Assembly (NCBI RefSeq): GCF_011801125.1
Contig: NZ_CP046171.1
Coordinates: 6,200,001 to 6,264,000 of the forward strand
Length of the DNA: 64,000 nucleotides
Direction: 5' to 3'
DNA from: Nocardia brasiliensis
Lineage (GTDB): Bacteria; Actinomycetota; Actinomycetes; Mycobacteriales; Mycobacteriaceae
Below the pieces are notes generated by a model that worked only from the letters and a program-made list of their open reading frames with translations, was not told the DNA's origin and ran no database searches. Position 1 is the stretch's first letter. Each line of letters begins with the position of its first letter. A program made the translations under genes and the position numbers. This document shows, in pieces, positions 27,335 to 36,028 of this stretch.

Positions 27335-28024
27335 GTGATCACCATGCGCAATGTCAGCAAGTCGTACAAGACCTCGACGCGACCGGCGCTGGACAACATC
27401 AGCGTCGAGGTGGACAAGGGCGAGTTCGTCTTCATCATCGGGCCGTCCGGTTCGGGCAAGTCGACCTTCATGCGACTACTGCTGAAAGAGGAAACGCCCA
27501 CCTCGGGGCAGATCCAGGTCGCCGACTTCCGGGTCGACAAGCTGCCCGGCCGCAAGGTGCCGAAGCTGCGCCAGCGCATGGGCTGCGTGTTCCAGGACTT
27601 CCGGCTGCTGCAGCAGAAGTCGGTGCACGACAATGTCGCGTTCGCGCTGGAGGTGATCGGCAAGCGGCGCCAGTTCATCGAACGCACCGTCCCCGAGGTC
27701 TTGGAGATGGTCGGCCTCGGCGGCAAAGCCGATCGACTACCGAGTGAGCTCTCCGGCGGCGAACAGCAGCGCGTGGCGATCGCCCGTGCCTTCGTGAACC
27801 GGCCGCTCGTGCTGCTCGCCGACGAACCAACCGGCAACCTCGACCCGGACACCAGTGGCGACATCATGATGCTGTTGGAGCGAATCAACCGGATCGGGAC
27901 GACGGTGCTGATGGCGACCCACGACAACCACATCGTCGACGCGATGCGCAGGCGGGTGATCGAACTCGATCGTGGCCGCCTGGTGCGCGACGAGGCGACC
28001 GGTGTGTACGGAGTTGATCGCTGA
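27335..28024 (+). CDS. ftsE: Cell division ATP-binding protein FtsE
   Basis: 229 residues, GTG start after a GGGGGCGGAT stretch. ABC ATPase motifs: [19 protein letters not shown] (Walker A), VFQDFRLL (Q loop), [18 protein letters not shown] (signature), [12 protein letters not shown] (Walker B) and MATHDNHIV (H loop). FtsE pairs with FtsX to drive peptidoglycan hydrolases (RipC in mycobacteria) at the septum. Its stop overlaps the ftsX start. The upstream 190 bases up to the IS481 element must hold its promoter unless it is read through from the element. Confidence 0.97.
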   Translation: MITMRNVSKSYKTSTRPALDNISVEVDKGEFVFIIGPSGSGKSTFMRLLLKEETPTSGQIQVADFRVDKLPGRKVPKLRQRMGCVFQDFRLLQQKSVHDNVAFALEVIGKRRQFIERTVPEVLEMVGLGGKADRLPSELSGGEQQRVAIARAFVNRPLVLLADEPTGNLDPDTSGDIMMLLERINRIGTTVLMATHDNHIVDAMRRRVIELDRGRLVRDEATGVYGVDR

Positions 28025-28929
28025 TGCGCGCGAGCTTCCTGTTCAGCGAGGTCCTCACGGGCCTGCGCCGCAATGTCACCATGACGATCGCGATGATCCT
28101 GACCGTCGCGGTCTCGCTGACCATGCTCGGTGGCGGCCTGCTCGCGGTGCGGATCGCGGACAAAACCGAGCAGTACTTCCTGGATCGGCTCGAGGTGCGG
28201 CTGTACCTCACCGAGGACGTCTCGGCCAACGACCCGGACTGCTCGCGTGATCCGTGCAAGACGCTGATGGCGGATCTGAAGGCGACCAAGGACGTGGAGT
28301 CGGTCCAGTACCTCAGCCGCGACGACGCCGTGCGCGAGGCCAAGGAGAAGACGTTCAAGGACCAGCCCGAACTGGCCAAGTACGTCAGCGAGACGCCGCT
28401 GCCCGCGTCACTGCGGGTGAAGATGAAGAACGCGGAGCTGTATCCGCAGATCTACGAGAAGTTCTTCGACCGGCCCGGGGTCGGCATGGTGCGCAACGAC
28501 AAGGACATCGTGGACCGGCTGGTCAGCCTGTTCGACGGGTTGCGCAACGCGGCCTTCGGCCTCGCGGTGCTGCAGGCGCTGGCGGCGCTGCTGCTGATCG
28601 CGAACATGGTGCAGATCGCCGCGTTCACTCGCCGCACCGAAGTCGGCATCATGCGGCTGGTCGGCGCCACCCGCTGGTACACCCAGTTGCCCTTCTTGCT
28701 GGAGGCGGTGGTCGCGGCGCTGGCCGGATCGGTGGTCGCGGTGCTCGGCCTGCTCCTCGCGCGGCCCCTGGTGATCGACCGGGCGCTCGGTGACCTGTTC
28801 GCCAGCAAGGTGTTCCCGCGCATCACCGGCGACGACATCGCGATGGTCGCACTGGTGATCGCGCCGGTCGGCGTCCTCTTCGCGGCGTTGACCGCGTACG
28901 GGACACTGCGCTACTACGTGCGGGAATAG
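28024..28929 (+). CDS. ftsX: Cell division membrane protein FtsX
   Basis: 301 residues. ATG overlaps the ftsE stop (TGATG). Topology is that of FtsX: TM1 near residues 20-45 (ITMTIAMILTVAVSL-like region), an extracytoplasmic domain of about 120 residues that contains CSRDPCK (Cys pair, probably a disulfide), and three C-terminal transmembrane segments with FTRRTEVGIMRLVGATRWYTQLPFLLE, the conserved FtsX/MacB loop. It transmits FtsE ATP hydrolysis to external hydrolases. smpB, normally next, is absent here. Confidence 0.96.
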   Translation: MRASFLFSEVLTGLRRNVTMTIAMILTVAVSLTMLGGGLLAVRIADKTEQYFLDRLEVRLYLTEDVSANDPDCSRDPCKTLMADLKATKDVESVQYLSRDDAVREAKEKTFKDQPELAKYVSETPLPASLRVKMKNAELYPQIYEKFFDRPGVGMVRNDKDIVDRLVSLFDGLRNAAFGLAVLQALAALLLIANMVQIAAFTRRTEVGIMRLVGATRWYTQLPFLLEAVVAALAGSVVAVLGLLLARPLVIDRALGDLFASKVFPRITGDDIAMVALVIAPVGVLFAALTAYGTLRYYVRE

Positions 28930-28948
28930 CCAACTCGCCGCGGTCGCC

Positions 28949-28981
28949 GCGAGCCGGTCCGGACGTCGCGGGCCGGCTCGC
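28949..28981. terminator. Stem-loop between convergent ftsX and MerR genes
   Basis: GCGAGCCGG and CCGGCTCGC form a 9-bp stem with a 15-base loop, 20 bases past the ftsX stop and before the convergent MerR stop. Likely bidirectional. Confidence 0.5.
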
Positions 28982-29006
28982 CTGCGTTCGTGGTCGGCGC
29001 TCGGGT

Positions 29007-29384
29007 TCAGACGTGCTCGGCCGGCGCCATGTCGCGGATCATGGCACGCTGCCGGGTCAGCAGCGCCCGCTGCCGTTCGAGTTCGGCGATCCTGTCCGCC
29101 AATTCGCTGTACCGGTCGTCGACGATGCGCACCGACGTCTCGCAGGCTTGGATCCATCGCGTGCCGTCGTGCTCCACCGCGCAGGACAGCAGGCCGCGGA
29201 TGTCCTCGGTGGACAGGCCCGCCGCCAGCATCTCCCGGATGTAGGCGACCCGGTCGGTGGCGTCCTCGGCATAGGACCGGTAGCCGAGGCCGTCCCGCTG
29301 CGGACGCAGCAGCCCCTGCTCCTCGTAGTACCTGAGCAGGCGGGTACTCACCCCCGTGCGCCTGGCCAACTCTCCGATCAACAT
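29007..29384 (-). CDS. MerR family transcriptional regulator
   Basis: 125 residues. N-terminal winged HTH MLIGELARRTGVSTRLLRYYEEQGLLRPQRDGLGYRSYAEDATDRV with a C-terminal coiled coil (SELADRIAELERQRALLTRQRAMI). It lacks the cysteine pattern of metal-sensing MerR proteins; one Cys in LLSCAVEHDG and one in IQACETSV remain. It is divergent from the alpha/beta hydrolase gene, whose promoter has the elongated spacer and palindrome expected for MerR control. Confidence 0.92.
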   Translation of the reverse strand: MLIGELARRTGVSTRLLRYYEEQGLLRPQRDGLGYRSYAEDATDRVAYIREMLAAGLSTEDIRGLLSCAVEHDGTRWIQACETSVRIVDDRYSELADRIAELERQRALLTRQRAMIRDMAPAEHV

Positions 29385-29404
29385 ATGACCTCACTCACCG
29401 CAGC

Positions 29405-29435
29405 TTGCCTTCACATCTATGTGAACTTCTAACTT
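29405..29435 (+). promoter_or_regulatory. MerR-type promoter with 19-bp spacer and palindromic operator
   Basis: TTGCCT (29405-29410) and TAACTT (29430-29435) are separated by 19 bases, the over-long spacing that MerR proteins correct by twisting DNA. The spacer holds the perfect palindrome TTCACAT-CT-ATGTGAA (29410-29425). The -10 hexamer ends 7 bases before the ATG of the hydrolase, so the transcript should be leaderless. Confidence 0.72.
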
Positions 29436-29442
29436 GGCAGTC

Positions 29443-30204
29443 ATGACAGCAATTCCCTTGCAGACCACAGTCACCGGCAGCGGACCCGGACTGGTCCTGG
29501 CCCACGGCGCCAGCGGCAGCATCGCGGCAAACTTCGGCGAGCTGATTCCGGTCCTCGCCGAGACGCACACCGTGGTCGCCTCCGATTACCCCGACGACGA
29601 CACCGCGCTCACTCATGACGGGCTGGCGGACGCACTCGTCGCCGCTGCCGTCGAGGCGGGCGTCGAGACCTTCACCGTCATCGGCTACTCGCTCGGCACC
29701 ACGATGGCCGTGCGGGCCGCCGTGCGGCATCCGGACCGCGTGCGCGGCCTGGTGCTGGCCGCCGGTTTCGCGAAGGCGGACAACCGCACCCGGCACATCG
29801 TGCGGCTCTGGCAGGAACTGCTCGCGGCCGGCGAGAACACCGCCTTCTCCCGGTTGGCCGCGACCGTGGCCTTCAGCACCAGCTACCTCAACAGCCTCTC
29901 GGCCGAAGCCGTCGACGAGTTCGTCCGCGCCGGCGCGACCACAATTCCGGGTGGCACCGTCCAGCAGGCGCGCCTGGTCGAGACCGTCGACACCACGGGC
30001 GATCTGGGTCGGCTCACCGTGCCGACCCTGGTTGTCAACGCGACCGAGGACCTCCTGGTCGACGCGTCGAACTCGCGTTTCCTCGCCGACGCCATCCCCG
30101 GCGCCGAATACACCGAGATCGCGGCGGGTCACGTGCTCATGGCCGAACAGCCCGAGCAGTGGCGCAAGACCGTCGAGGAGTTCCTGGTGCGGCACCGTCT
30201 GTGA
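29443..30204 (+). CDS. Alpha/beta hydrolase
   Basis: 253 residues. GLVLAHGASGS (oxyanion region), VIGYSLGTTMAVRAA with the GYSLG nucleophile elbow (Ser about 91), LVVNATEDLLVDASNSRF (Asp) and IAAGHVLMAEQPEQW (His) give a full triad. Small hydrolases of this kind act on esters or C-C bonds; the substrate is unknown. It is divergent from a MerR regulator and appears to be translated from a leaderless message starting at its ATG. Confidence 0.88.
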   Translation: MTAIPLQTTVTGSGPGLVLAHGASGSIAANFGELIPVLAETHTVVASDYPDDDTALTHDGLADALVAAAVEAGVETFTVIGYSLGTTMAVRAAVRHPDRVRGLVLAAGFAKADNRTRHIVRLWQELLAAGENTAFSRLAATVAFSTSYLNSLSAEAVDEFVRAGATTIPGGTVQQARLVETVDTTGDLGRLTVPTLVVNATEDLLVDASNSRFLADAIPGAEYTEIAAGHVLMAEQPEQWRKTVEEFLVRHRL

Positions 30205-30210
30205 TCCCCC

Positions 30211-30252
30211 GCCTGGCTGACCCGTCCGGCCATCCGACGGGTCAGCCCAGGC
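30211..30252. terminator. Bidirectional terminator between hydrolase and glycosyltransferase genes
   Basis: CTGACCCGTC and GACGGGTCAG form a perfect 10-bp stem, extended by GCCTGG/CCAGGC with one bulged C. It overlaps the last codons of the convergent glycosyltransferase gene and starts 7 bases past the hydrolase stop. Confidence 0.65.
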
Positions 30253-31714
30253 GCTTGGCGTGCGCCCAGAGCTCGGACCAGGGTGCGCGCGGGTTGCGGC
30301 AGATGAACAGCGGTGCGCCTTGCTCGTCGTTGTCGATCCCCAGCCCGTTGTCGACCCGGCCCGCGGGTCGGATCTCGGCGAACAGCTCGGCCAGGCGGTC
30401 GCGCTCGATGCCGACGGTGAGGTACTCGGCCGTGCCGTCGCGCGGCGGCCCCCACCACCAGTACGCGTTGTGGCCCGAGTGCGGCGCGGGCAGGCGGTAC
30501 GGGTCACCGAATCGTTCGATGGCACCGGCTTCGCCGTAGTTGGCCGTGAGCACCGCGATGTCGTCGCCCATGCCCGCGCGCACCGCGCCGACCTGCCGGA
30601 CGAGTTCCGGCCAGCCGATGGTCTCGCCCGCGTCGTAGTTGATCGCCAAGACCGGGGTGTCCTTCAGCACCGCGACCGGTAACACCGGCAGGAACAGCAG
30701 CGCGCTCGCCGCCGCGTTGCCCGCGACCACGAGACTCACCGCGGCCCAGCGCGTCTTCCGCTCGCCCAGCCACTTCGTCAGCCCGACCGCGCCGGCCGCG
30801 AGCAGGATCGGATACAGCACCCCCAGGTAGTACGCTTTGCCGCCGAGCACCAGGAACAGCACCAGGAGCAGCGGGTAGGTGGCGGCGAACGCGCGATAGC
30901 GCCGGTCCCCGGCCAACCGCCACAGCCCGAACAGCCACACTGGCGCCAGCAGCGGGCCCATCAGCCCGAACTGCAAGAGCAGGAACATGATCGGCGAATC
31001 CGAGGTGCCGGAGGAGCCACCCGCGATCGCCCGGCCCATCGCCCACTGCGGCCAGCCATTGCGCGCCTGCCAGACCAGATAGGGCAGCCAGATCAGCACC
31101 GCGATCCCGATCGCCACCGGAAAGTACTTGGTGGCGAAGATCTTTCGCGGGCCGAGCAGCAGCAGTGCGAGCACGAGCGCGGTGACCGGGAAGATCAGCA
31201 GCAGCTTGTTCTGCAGGCCGATGCCGACGACCACGCCGATCGGTAGCCAGAGGCGTGGACCGTGGAACCACAACGGCTTTCGGCGCGTTGTGTCCGTATC
31301 ACCACCGCCACCGAGGAGCTTCAGCACGAGCAACGACAGCACCGACCACACGGCCAGCTCGAACACCGTGGTGCTGAGCAGGTGTCCGGCGCCCATCAGC
31401 AGCGCCGAGCTCGCCACCGCCGCGGCCGCCAGCGCCTGTGCCGAGCGACCGCCGCCGAACTCCCGCGCGAACAACCCGGCGCAGACCACCACCAGGGTTG
31501 CCGCGAGTATCCCGGGCAGCCGCAACAGCAGTAACGAATCGGGATCGATTGCCGCCATCGCCTCGGCCACCAGCGGCGTCAACGGCGGCTGATCCGGGTA
31601 CCCCCAAGAAAGGCGCCGACCGGCCGCCAGGAAGTACAGCTCGTCGCGGTGGTAGCCGTAACGCGAGGCCACTGTGACGAGAACGACGGCGAAGCACGCC
31701 GCGACGATGGGCAT
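30242..31714 (-). CDS. GT39-type membrane glycosyltransferase (ArnT/PMT-like)
   Basis: 490 residues from MPIVAACFAVV. RYGYHRDELYFLAAGRRLSWGYPDQPPLTPLVAE after TM1 is the signature loop with the conserved catalytic Asp-Glu pair of lipid-linked sugar transferases (GT-C fold). Ten or more hydrophobic segments follow, with a soluble C-terminal domain of about 110 residues (from DTPVLAINYDAG). Such enzymes take a sugar or amino-sugar from a polyprenyl-phosphate donor and add it to cell-envelope acceptors. Donor and acceptor are unknown. Single gene. Confidence 0.88.
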   Translation of the reverse strand: MPIVAACFAVVLVTVASRYGYHRDELYFLAAGRRLSWGYPDQPPLTPLVAEAMAAIDPDSLLLLRLPGILAATLVVVCAGLFAREFGGGRSAQALAAAAVASSALLMGAGHLLSTTVFELAVWSVLSLLVLKLLGGGGDTDTTRRKPLWFHGPRLWLPIGVVVGIGLQNKLLLIFPVTALVLALLLLGPRKIFATKYFPVAIGIAVLIWLPYLVWQARNGWPQWAMGRAIAGGSSGTSDSPIMFLLLQFGLMGPLLAPVWLFGLWRLAGDRRYRAFAATYPLLLVLFLVLGGKAYYLGVLYPILLAAGAVGLTKWLGERKTRWAAVSLVVAGNAAASALLFLPVLPVAVLKDTPVLAINYDAGETIGWPELVRQVGAVRAGMGDDIAVLTANYGEAGAIERFGDPYRLPAPHSGHNAYWWWGPPRDGTAEYLTVGIERDRLAELFAEIRPAGRVDNGLGIDNDEQGAPLFICRNPRAPWSELWAHAKRLG

Positions 31715-31830
31715 CGGCTCAGCGTGACACAGACTCCGCCGTCGCACCGGTTGCTCCGGTGTCGCGCGCCGCGATCGGCGGCCGGGCTGCCGAGCCGTTC
31801 CCGGCAGCGTATGCTGCATCTCGACGCGGT

Positions 31831-31869
31831 TCTTACTCTGGAGTAAGATAGTCTTACTCAGGAGTAAGA
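31831..31869. promoter_or_regulatory. Two tandem 18-bp palindromes upstream of the acyl-CoA dehydrogenase pair
   Basis: TCTTACTCTGGAGTAAGA (31831-31848) and TCTTACTCAGGAGTAAGA (31852-31869) are each perfect inverted repeats apart from the central TG/AG, and differ from each other by one base. Their centres are 21 bp apart, two helical turns, so two dimers would bind the same DNA face. They begin 83 bases before the first dehydrogenase start. Confidence 0.8.
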
Positions 31870-31913
31870 TAGCTGGGACAAGACCTCACCCCACCCACCC
31901 GAGAAAACAGGTG

Positions 31914-33305
31914 ATGATGAGCACTCGAGACAGCGCAACGAAGCGACGTCCAGACACGTCCGCGGTCGGCCTGAACCACCCCAAGCGGGACTGGATGGGC
32001 GCGGCGATGCGGGTGATGACGACCCTGACCGGGTCGGAACTCGCCGAGAAGTACAACCTGCGCAAGCCGATCGAGCGAGTCACCTACGAGGGCACCAAGA
32101 CCGGCTTCCGCACCCTCGGCGCCGCCACCCGCGCCTTCGCCAAGGTCACCGGCGGCGGCCAGCCCAAGCGGCTCGCGCCCAACGAGGCGAAGAACAAGGA
32201 CTTCTTCGACCTGACGCCGACCGACGAGCAGCAGATGATCACCGAGACGGTGAAGGAATTCGCCGCCGAGATCCTGCGCCCGGCCGCCTACGAGGCCGAC
32301 GCGGCCGCCAAGGCGCCGCGCGATCTGCTCGAGCGTGCCGCCGAACTCGGGATCACCCTGATCAACGTGCCGGAGGAACTCGAAGGCGCCGCCTCCGAGC
32401 GCGGCGCGGTCACCAATTCCCTTGTGGCCGAAGCGCTCGCGCACGGCGACATGGGCCTCGCGCTGCCCATCCTCGCACCGAGCGGTGTCGCGGTCGCCCT
32501 CTCCCAGTGGGGTACCGACGCCCAGCAGAAGACCTACCTGCCCGCCTTCACCGGCGAGAACGTGCCGCAGGCCTCCGTCGTGATCAGCGAGCCGCGCGCG
32601 CTGTTCGATCCGTTCGCGTTGCAGACCAAGGCCGTTCGCTCGCCGAGCGGCTACCGGATCTCCGGCGTGAAGAGCCTGGTGCCCGCCGCCGCGGACGCCG
32701 AGCTGTTCCTGATCGCCGCCGAACTCGACGGCCGCCCCGCGCTTTTCATCGTCCCGTCGGACGCGCCCGGCCTGGTGGTCGAGGCCGATCCGAGCATGGG
32801 CCTGCGCGCGGCCGGTCTCGGCCGCCTGCTGCTCGACAACGTCGCGGTCGGCACCGACGCGATCCTCGGTGACGGCGACGCCAAGCAGCGCGCCGAGGAC
32901 TACGCCGACGCGGTCCGGCTGGCTCGCCTCGGCTGGGCCTCGCTCGCCGTCGGCACCGGACAGGCCGTGCTGGACTACGTGATTCCCTACGTGAACGAGC
33001 GCGAGGCGTTCGGCGAGCCGATCTCCAACCGCCAGGCCGTCGCCTTCATGGTCGCCAACATCGCGATCGAGCTCGACGGACTGCGCTTGGTCACCCTGCG
33101 CGGCGCCTCCCGTGCCGAACAGGGCCTCTCCTTCGCCCGCGAGGCCTCACTGGCCCGAAAGCTGGCCACGGACAAGGGCATGCAGATCGGCCTCGACGGC
33201 GTGCAGCTGCTCGGCGGCCACGGCTTCACCAAGGAACACCCGGTCGAGCGCTGGTACCGCGATCTGCGGGCCATCGGCGTCGCCGAAGGTGTCGTGCTCA
33301 TCTAG
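31914..33305 (+). CDS. fadE24: Acyl-CoA dehydrogenase, FadE24-like
   Basis: 463 residues; GTG-ATG-ATG are adjacent possible starts behind GAGAAAACAGG. A 90-residue N-terminal extension with LNHPKRDWMGAAMRVMTTL precedes the dehydrogenase fold (DFFDLTPTDEQQMITETVKEFAAE). LGGHGFTKEHPVERWYRDLRAIGVAEG at the C-terminus is typical. The protein resembles mycobacterial FadE24 (Rv3139), which like this one is followed by a FadE23-type partner. The usual catalytic Glu of straight-chain enzymes is not obvious at the expected C-terminal place, consistent with a heteromeric ACAD in which the partner supplies it. Orthology is from memory. Confidence 0.85.
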   Translation: MMSTRDSATKRRPDTSAVGLNHPKRDWMGAAMRVMTTLTGSELAEKYNLRKPIERVTYEGTKTGFRTLGAATRAFAKVTGGGQPKRLAPNEAKNKDFFDLTPTDEQQMITETVKEFAAEILRPAAYEADAAAKAPRDLLERAAELGITLINVPEELEGAASERGAVTNSLVAEALAHGDMGLALPILAPSGVAVALSQWGTDAQQKTYLPAFTGENVPQASVVISEPRALFDPFALQTKAVRSPSGYRISGVKSLVPAAADAELFLIAAELDGRPALFIVPSDAPGLVVEADPSMGLRAAGLGRLLLDNVAVGTDAILGDGDAKQRAEDYADAVRLARLGWASLAVGTGQAVLDYVIPYVNEREAFGEPISNRQAVAFMVANIAIELDGLRLVTLRGASRAEQGLSFAREASLARKLATDKGMQIGLDGVQLLGGHGFTKEHPVERWYRDLRAIGVAEGVVLI

Positions 33306-33338
33306 TCGGCCCGTTCCTTACTTCAGGAGACCTCCACC

Positions 33339-34568
33339 ATGATCAATCTCGAACTCCCCAAGAAGCTGCGGGCCAGCGCCAACCAGGCCCACCAGGTCGC
33401 GACCGAGATCTTCCGCCCGATCTCGCGCAAATACGACCTCGCCGAGCACGAGTACCCGGTCGAGCTGGACACCATGGCCGCCATGGTCGAAGGCCTCGCC
33501 GACTCCGGCACACAGAAGATCGGCGGCGCGGCGGGCGGTCGTGAGGACGACAGCGAGTCCGACAACCACGCCACCGAACTGCTCGGAAACAGCAACGGCG
33601 GCAACATGTCCGCGCTGCTGAACGCCCTGGAGACCTCCTGGGGTGACGTCGGCCTGATGCTCTCGATCCCCTACCAGGGCCTCGGCAACGCGGCCATCGC
33701 CGCCGTCGCCACCGACGAGCAGCTGAAGCGGTTCGGCAAGGTGTGGGCCTCCATGGCGATCACCGAGCCGTCGTTCGGTTCCGACTCCGCCGCCGTCACC
33801 ACCACCGCCGTGCTCGACGGCGACGAGTGGGTGCTCAACGGCGAGAAGATCTTCGTGACCGCGGGCCAGCGCTCCACCCACATCGTGGTGTGGGCCTCGG
33901 TCGACCGCAGCCTCGGCCGCGCGGCGATCAAGTCGTTCGTCGTGCCGCGCGACGCTCCCGGCCTCTCGGTGGCCCGGCTCGAGCACAAGCTCGGCATCAA
34001 GGCCTCCGACACCGCGGTACTGCTGTTGCAGGACTGCCGGATTCCGAAGGACAACATCCTCGGCAGCCCGGAAGTCAACGTGGAGAAGGGTTTTGCCGGG
34101 GTCATGCAGACCTTCGACAACACCCGGCCGCTGGTCGCCGCGATGGCGGTCGGCGTAGCCCGTGCCGCCCTCGAGGAGCTGCGCGCCATCCTGACCGACG
34201 CCGGCGTGGAGATCTCCTACGACATCCCGCCGAACAACCAGCACGCCGCGGCCGCCGAATTCCTGCGCATGGAAGCCGATTACGAGGCGGCGTACCTGCT
34301 GTCGCTGCGCGCCGCCTGGATGGCCGACAACAAGAAGCCGAACTCGCTCGAGGCCTCCATGTCCAAGGCCAAGGCGGGCCGCACCGGCACCGACGTCTCG
34401 CTCAAGGCCGTCGAACTCGCCGGCGCCATCGGCTATTCCCAGCGCACCCTGCTGGAAAAGTGGGGCCGCGACTCGAAGATCCTCGACATCTTCGAAGGCA
34501 CCCAGCAGATCCAGCAGCTCATCGTCGCCCGCCGCATCCTCGGCAAGACGAGTGCTGAGCTGAAGTAA
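33339..34568 (+). CDS. fadE23: Acyl-CoA dehydrogenase, FadE23-like
   Basis: 409 residues, 33 bases after the first dehydrogenase, ATG behind CAGGAGACC. FAD- and substrate-binding segments ASMAITEPSFGSDSAAVTTTAVLDGDEWVLNGEKIFVTAGQRS and the C-terminal IGYSQRTLLEKWGRDSKILDIFEGTQQIQQLIVARRILG (base Glu in FEGTQQIQ) are present. It resembles FadE23 (Rv3140). With its neighbour it probably forms an alpha2-beta2 acyl-CoA dehydrogenase, the arrangement used in actinobacterial steroid and branched lipid beta-oxidation. Both are likely one transcript ending at the strong terminator. Confidence 0.87.
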   Translation: MINLELPKKLRASANQAHQVATEIFRPISRKYDLAEHEYPVELDTMAAMVEGLADSGTQKIGGAAGGREDDSESDNHATELLGNSNGGNMSALLNALETSWGDVGLMLSIPYQGLGNAAIAAVATDEQLKRFGKVWASMAITEPSFGSDSAAVTTTAVLDGDEWVLNGEKIFVTAGQRSTHIVVWASVDRSLGRAAIKSFVVPRDAPGLSVARLEHKLGIKASDTAVLLLQDCRIPKDNILGSPEVNVEKGFAGVMQTFDNTRPLVAAMAVGVARAALEELRAILTDAGVEISYDIPPNNQHAAAAEFLRMEADYEAAYLLSLRAAWMADNKKPNSLEASMSKAKAGRTGTDVSLKAVELAGAIGYSQRTLLEKWGRDSKILDIFEGTQQIQQLIVARRILGKTSAELK

Positions 34569-34583
34569 CAAGGCAGACAAAGG

Positions 34584-34624
34584 AAACCGGTGTCGGACTG
34601 TACCAAGTCCGACACCGGTTTTTT
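34584..34624 (+). terminator. Intrinsic terminator after the acyl-CoA dehydrogenase pair
   Basis: AAACCGGTGTCGGAC and GTCCGACACCGGTTT form a perfect 15-bp stem with an 8-base loop, continued by a T-run (TTTTTT with the stem). This is a classic Rho-independent terminator 16 bases past the stop. Confidence 0.93.
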
Positions 34625-34804
34625 CTGTTTTCGCCTTCGGTCACCAACTCGACGTCTCTTGCCAGGCCACCATTGCGCACAGGAGCGACCAATCGCCGGA
34701 CTTATCGCCGATCGCAGGAGGCACCGCAGGTTGCCGTTGAATTCCGCGCAACATTTCGCCGTGTGAGGTGTACAGTTGCGTTTGTCACGCGAGTGATGCC
34801 GAGC

Positions 34805-34836
34805 GGTGAGACCGCTGCGCTAACAGCGGTCTCACC
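34805..34836 (-). terminator. Terminator of the 38-residue membrane protein gene
   Basis: GGTGAGACCGCTG and CAGCGGTCTCACC form a perfect 13-bp stem with a CGCTAA loop, 9 bases beyond the stop of the small gene on the minus strand. Confidence 0.65.
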
Positions 34837-34844
34837 TGATGGGT

Positions 34845-34961
34845 CTACCTAATCCACACTCGGCGGACCAGGATGAGCGCCCCGGCGATTACGGCAGCTG
34901 TTGCAAGTACGATGCCATAATCGACCGGGGCCTTGCTCTTTGCCCGGCGATGTTTCGCCAT
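34845..34961 (-). CDS. 38-residue membrane peptide
   Basis: A very short gene with a strong GGAGGTGG site 5 bases before ATG. The product is a basic N-terminus (MAKHRRAKSKAPVDYG) followed by one transmembrane helix (IVLATAAVIAGALILV) and a basic end RRVWIR. A perfect terminator hairpin follows, so the gene is an independent small transcription unit, which argues for real coding despite the length. No family recognised; it could be a regulatory or envelope-stress micropeptide. Confidence 0.7.
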   Translation of the reverse strand: MAKHRRAKSKAPVDYGIVLATAAVIAGALILVRRVWIR

Positions 34962-35376
34962 TCCCCACCACCTCCTTCCTGGGCGCGATGTCGGACCGTG
35001 TCCATCGCCCCTCGAAAAGAGGTGGGGTCACCCTATGCGAACTCAGGGTCAGAAGTGTTGAAACACAGGCACTTTCAGCGCCGAAACCCGGGTTTCCCCC
35101 CAAGGTTCCAGTTGCGCCGTGGTTTTCGGTTCCAGAACAGCCCTTAGGGTGGATTCGCGGGTATGCGGGAATTCGGATGTTTCAGATTTGGCGATGGGAT
35201 GGGGACGTATTCGTCTCCAGTGTCTGGATTGTTGCGGTCCAATTGGAACGGTTCGGAATGTCGCGGATGAAATGGGGCCTGCGGGTTGGATAGTGGAACC
35301 ACGCCGGTCGGGAATGATTGTGGAAGACCGGTGTTTTCTGTCGAGCCGTATCAGAGACCTCGAGGAGAAACTGCAC
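34962..35376. other. Intergenic region without a convincing gene
   Basis: 415 bases between the divergent 38-residue membrane gene and the secreted protein gene. It contains a palindrome GAAACCC-GGGTTTC near 35084 and a short GTGTT/AACAC hairpin near 35058 but no frame with a credible start and coding signature. It presumably holds both promoters. Local GC is lower than in flanking genes. Confidence 0.5.
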
Positions 35377-36009
35377 ATGCAACGACCGAGTGTGATCCGC
35401 CGCCTCGTGACCGTGTTCGCCACCACGGCGGTTGTCGTGGGTGTCATCGCAGGCCACGCCGCCGCGGCGCCGACCGCCGTCGACTGGGACACCGCGGCGC
35501 GGCAGTTGCGCGCGGCGGCCGCGGGCAACGCGGCGGCCGAGCAGGCGGTGACTCGGCTGCTCGCCTCGGGGCAGCTGAACCGGTCCGGACAGGTGGCGCT
35601 GCCCGCGCAGCCGTTCCAGATTCCGGCGCAGTCCGATATCGGCCGCGGCGCCGGTCCCGGCGTCTACGGGTCCGGAATCGCGCTCGGGCTCGACGGATTC
35701 CGGTTCGGCTTCTTCGGCGGGCCGGGCACCATCGCGCCGAACCAGGGTGGCGCGAAACTCGAAGTGCTGTGGATCAATCTGTCCAACGGCCGCAGCGGCA
35801 CCGAGGTGCTGTTCGAACACAACGACGTGCCGGTGGACACCACCATCCGTACCCGGCCGCTGGACACCGGCGCGGGCATGATCGTCGCCGCGGTCTACGG
35901 CAGCCTGTGGCACCGCTGGTCGGTTCCGGTGAGCGACGCGAATCCGGACGGGTACCAGTACCAGTTGGGCACCATCTCGGTTCCGTCGTTCGGCGCCGTC
36001 TACAACTGA
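35377..36009 (+). CDS. Secreted hypothetical protein
   Basis: 210 residues, ATG 6 bases after GAGGAGAAA. A Sec signal peptide (residues 1-31, ending GHAAAA-APT) leads a helical stretch of about 40 residues and then a beta-rich domain with LDGFRFGFFGGPGTIAPNQGGAKLEVLWINLSNGRSGT and a C-terminal YQYQLGTISVPSF. The domain contains no cysteines. I do not recognise the family; similar secreted proteins occur in Nocardia and Rhodococcus as far as I recall. A strong terminator follows. Confidence 0.78.
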   Translation: MQRPSVIRRLVTVFATTAVVVGVIAGHAAAAPTAVDWDTAARQLRAAAAGNAAAEQAVTRLLASGQLNRSGQVALPAQPFQIPAQSDIGRGAGPGVYGSGIALGLDGFRFGFFGGPGTIAPNQGGAKLEVLWINLSNGRSGTEVLFEHNDVPVDTTIRTRPLDTGAGMIVAAVYGSLWHRWSVPVSDANPDGYQYQLGTISVPSFGAVYN

Positions 36010-36028
36010 GCGATCGCGCCTGCCCAGC

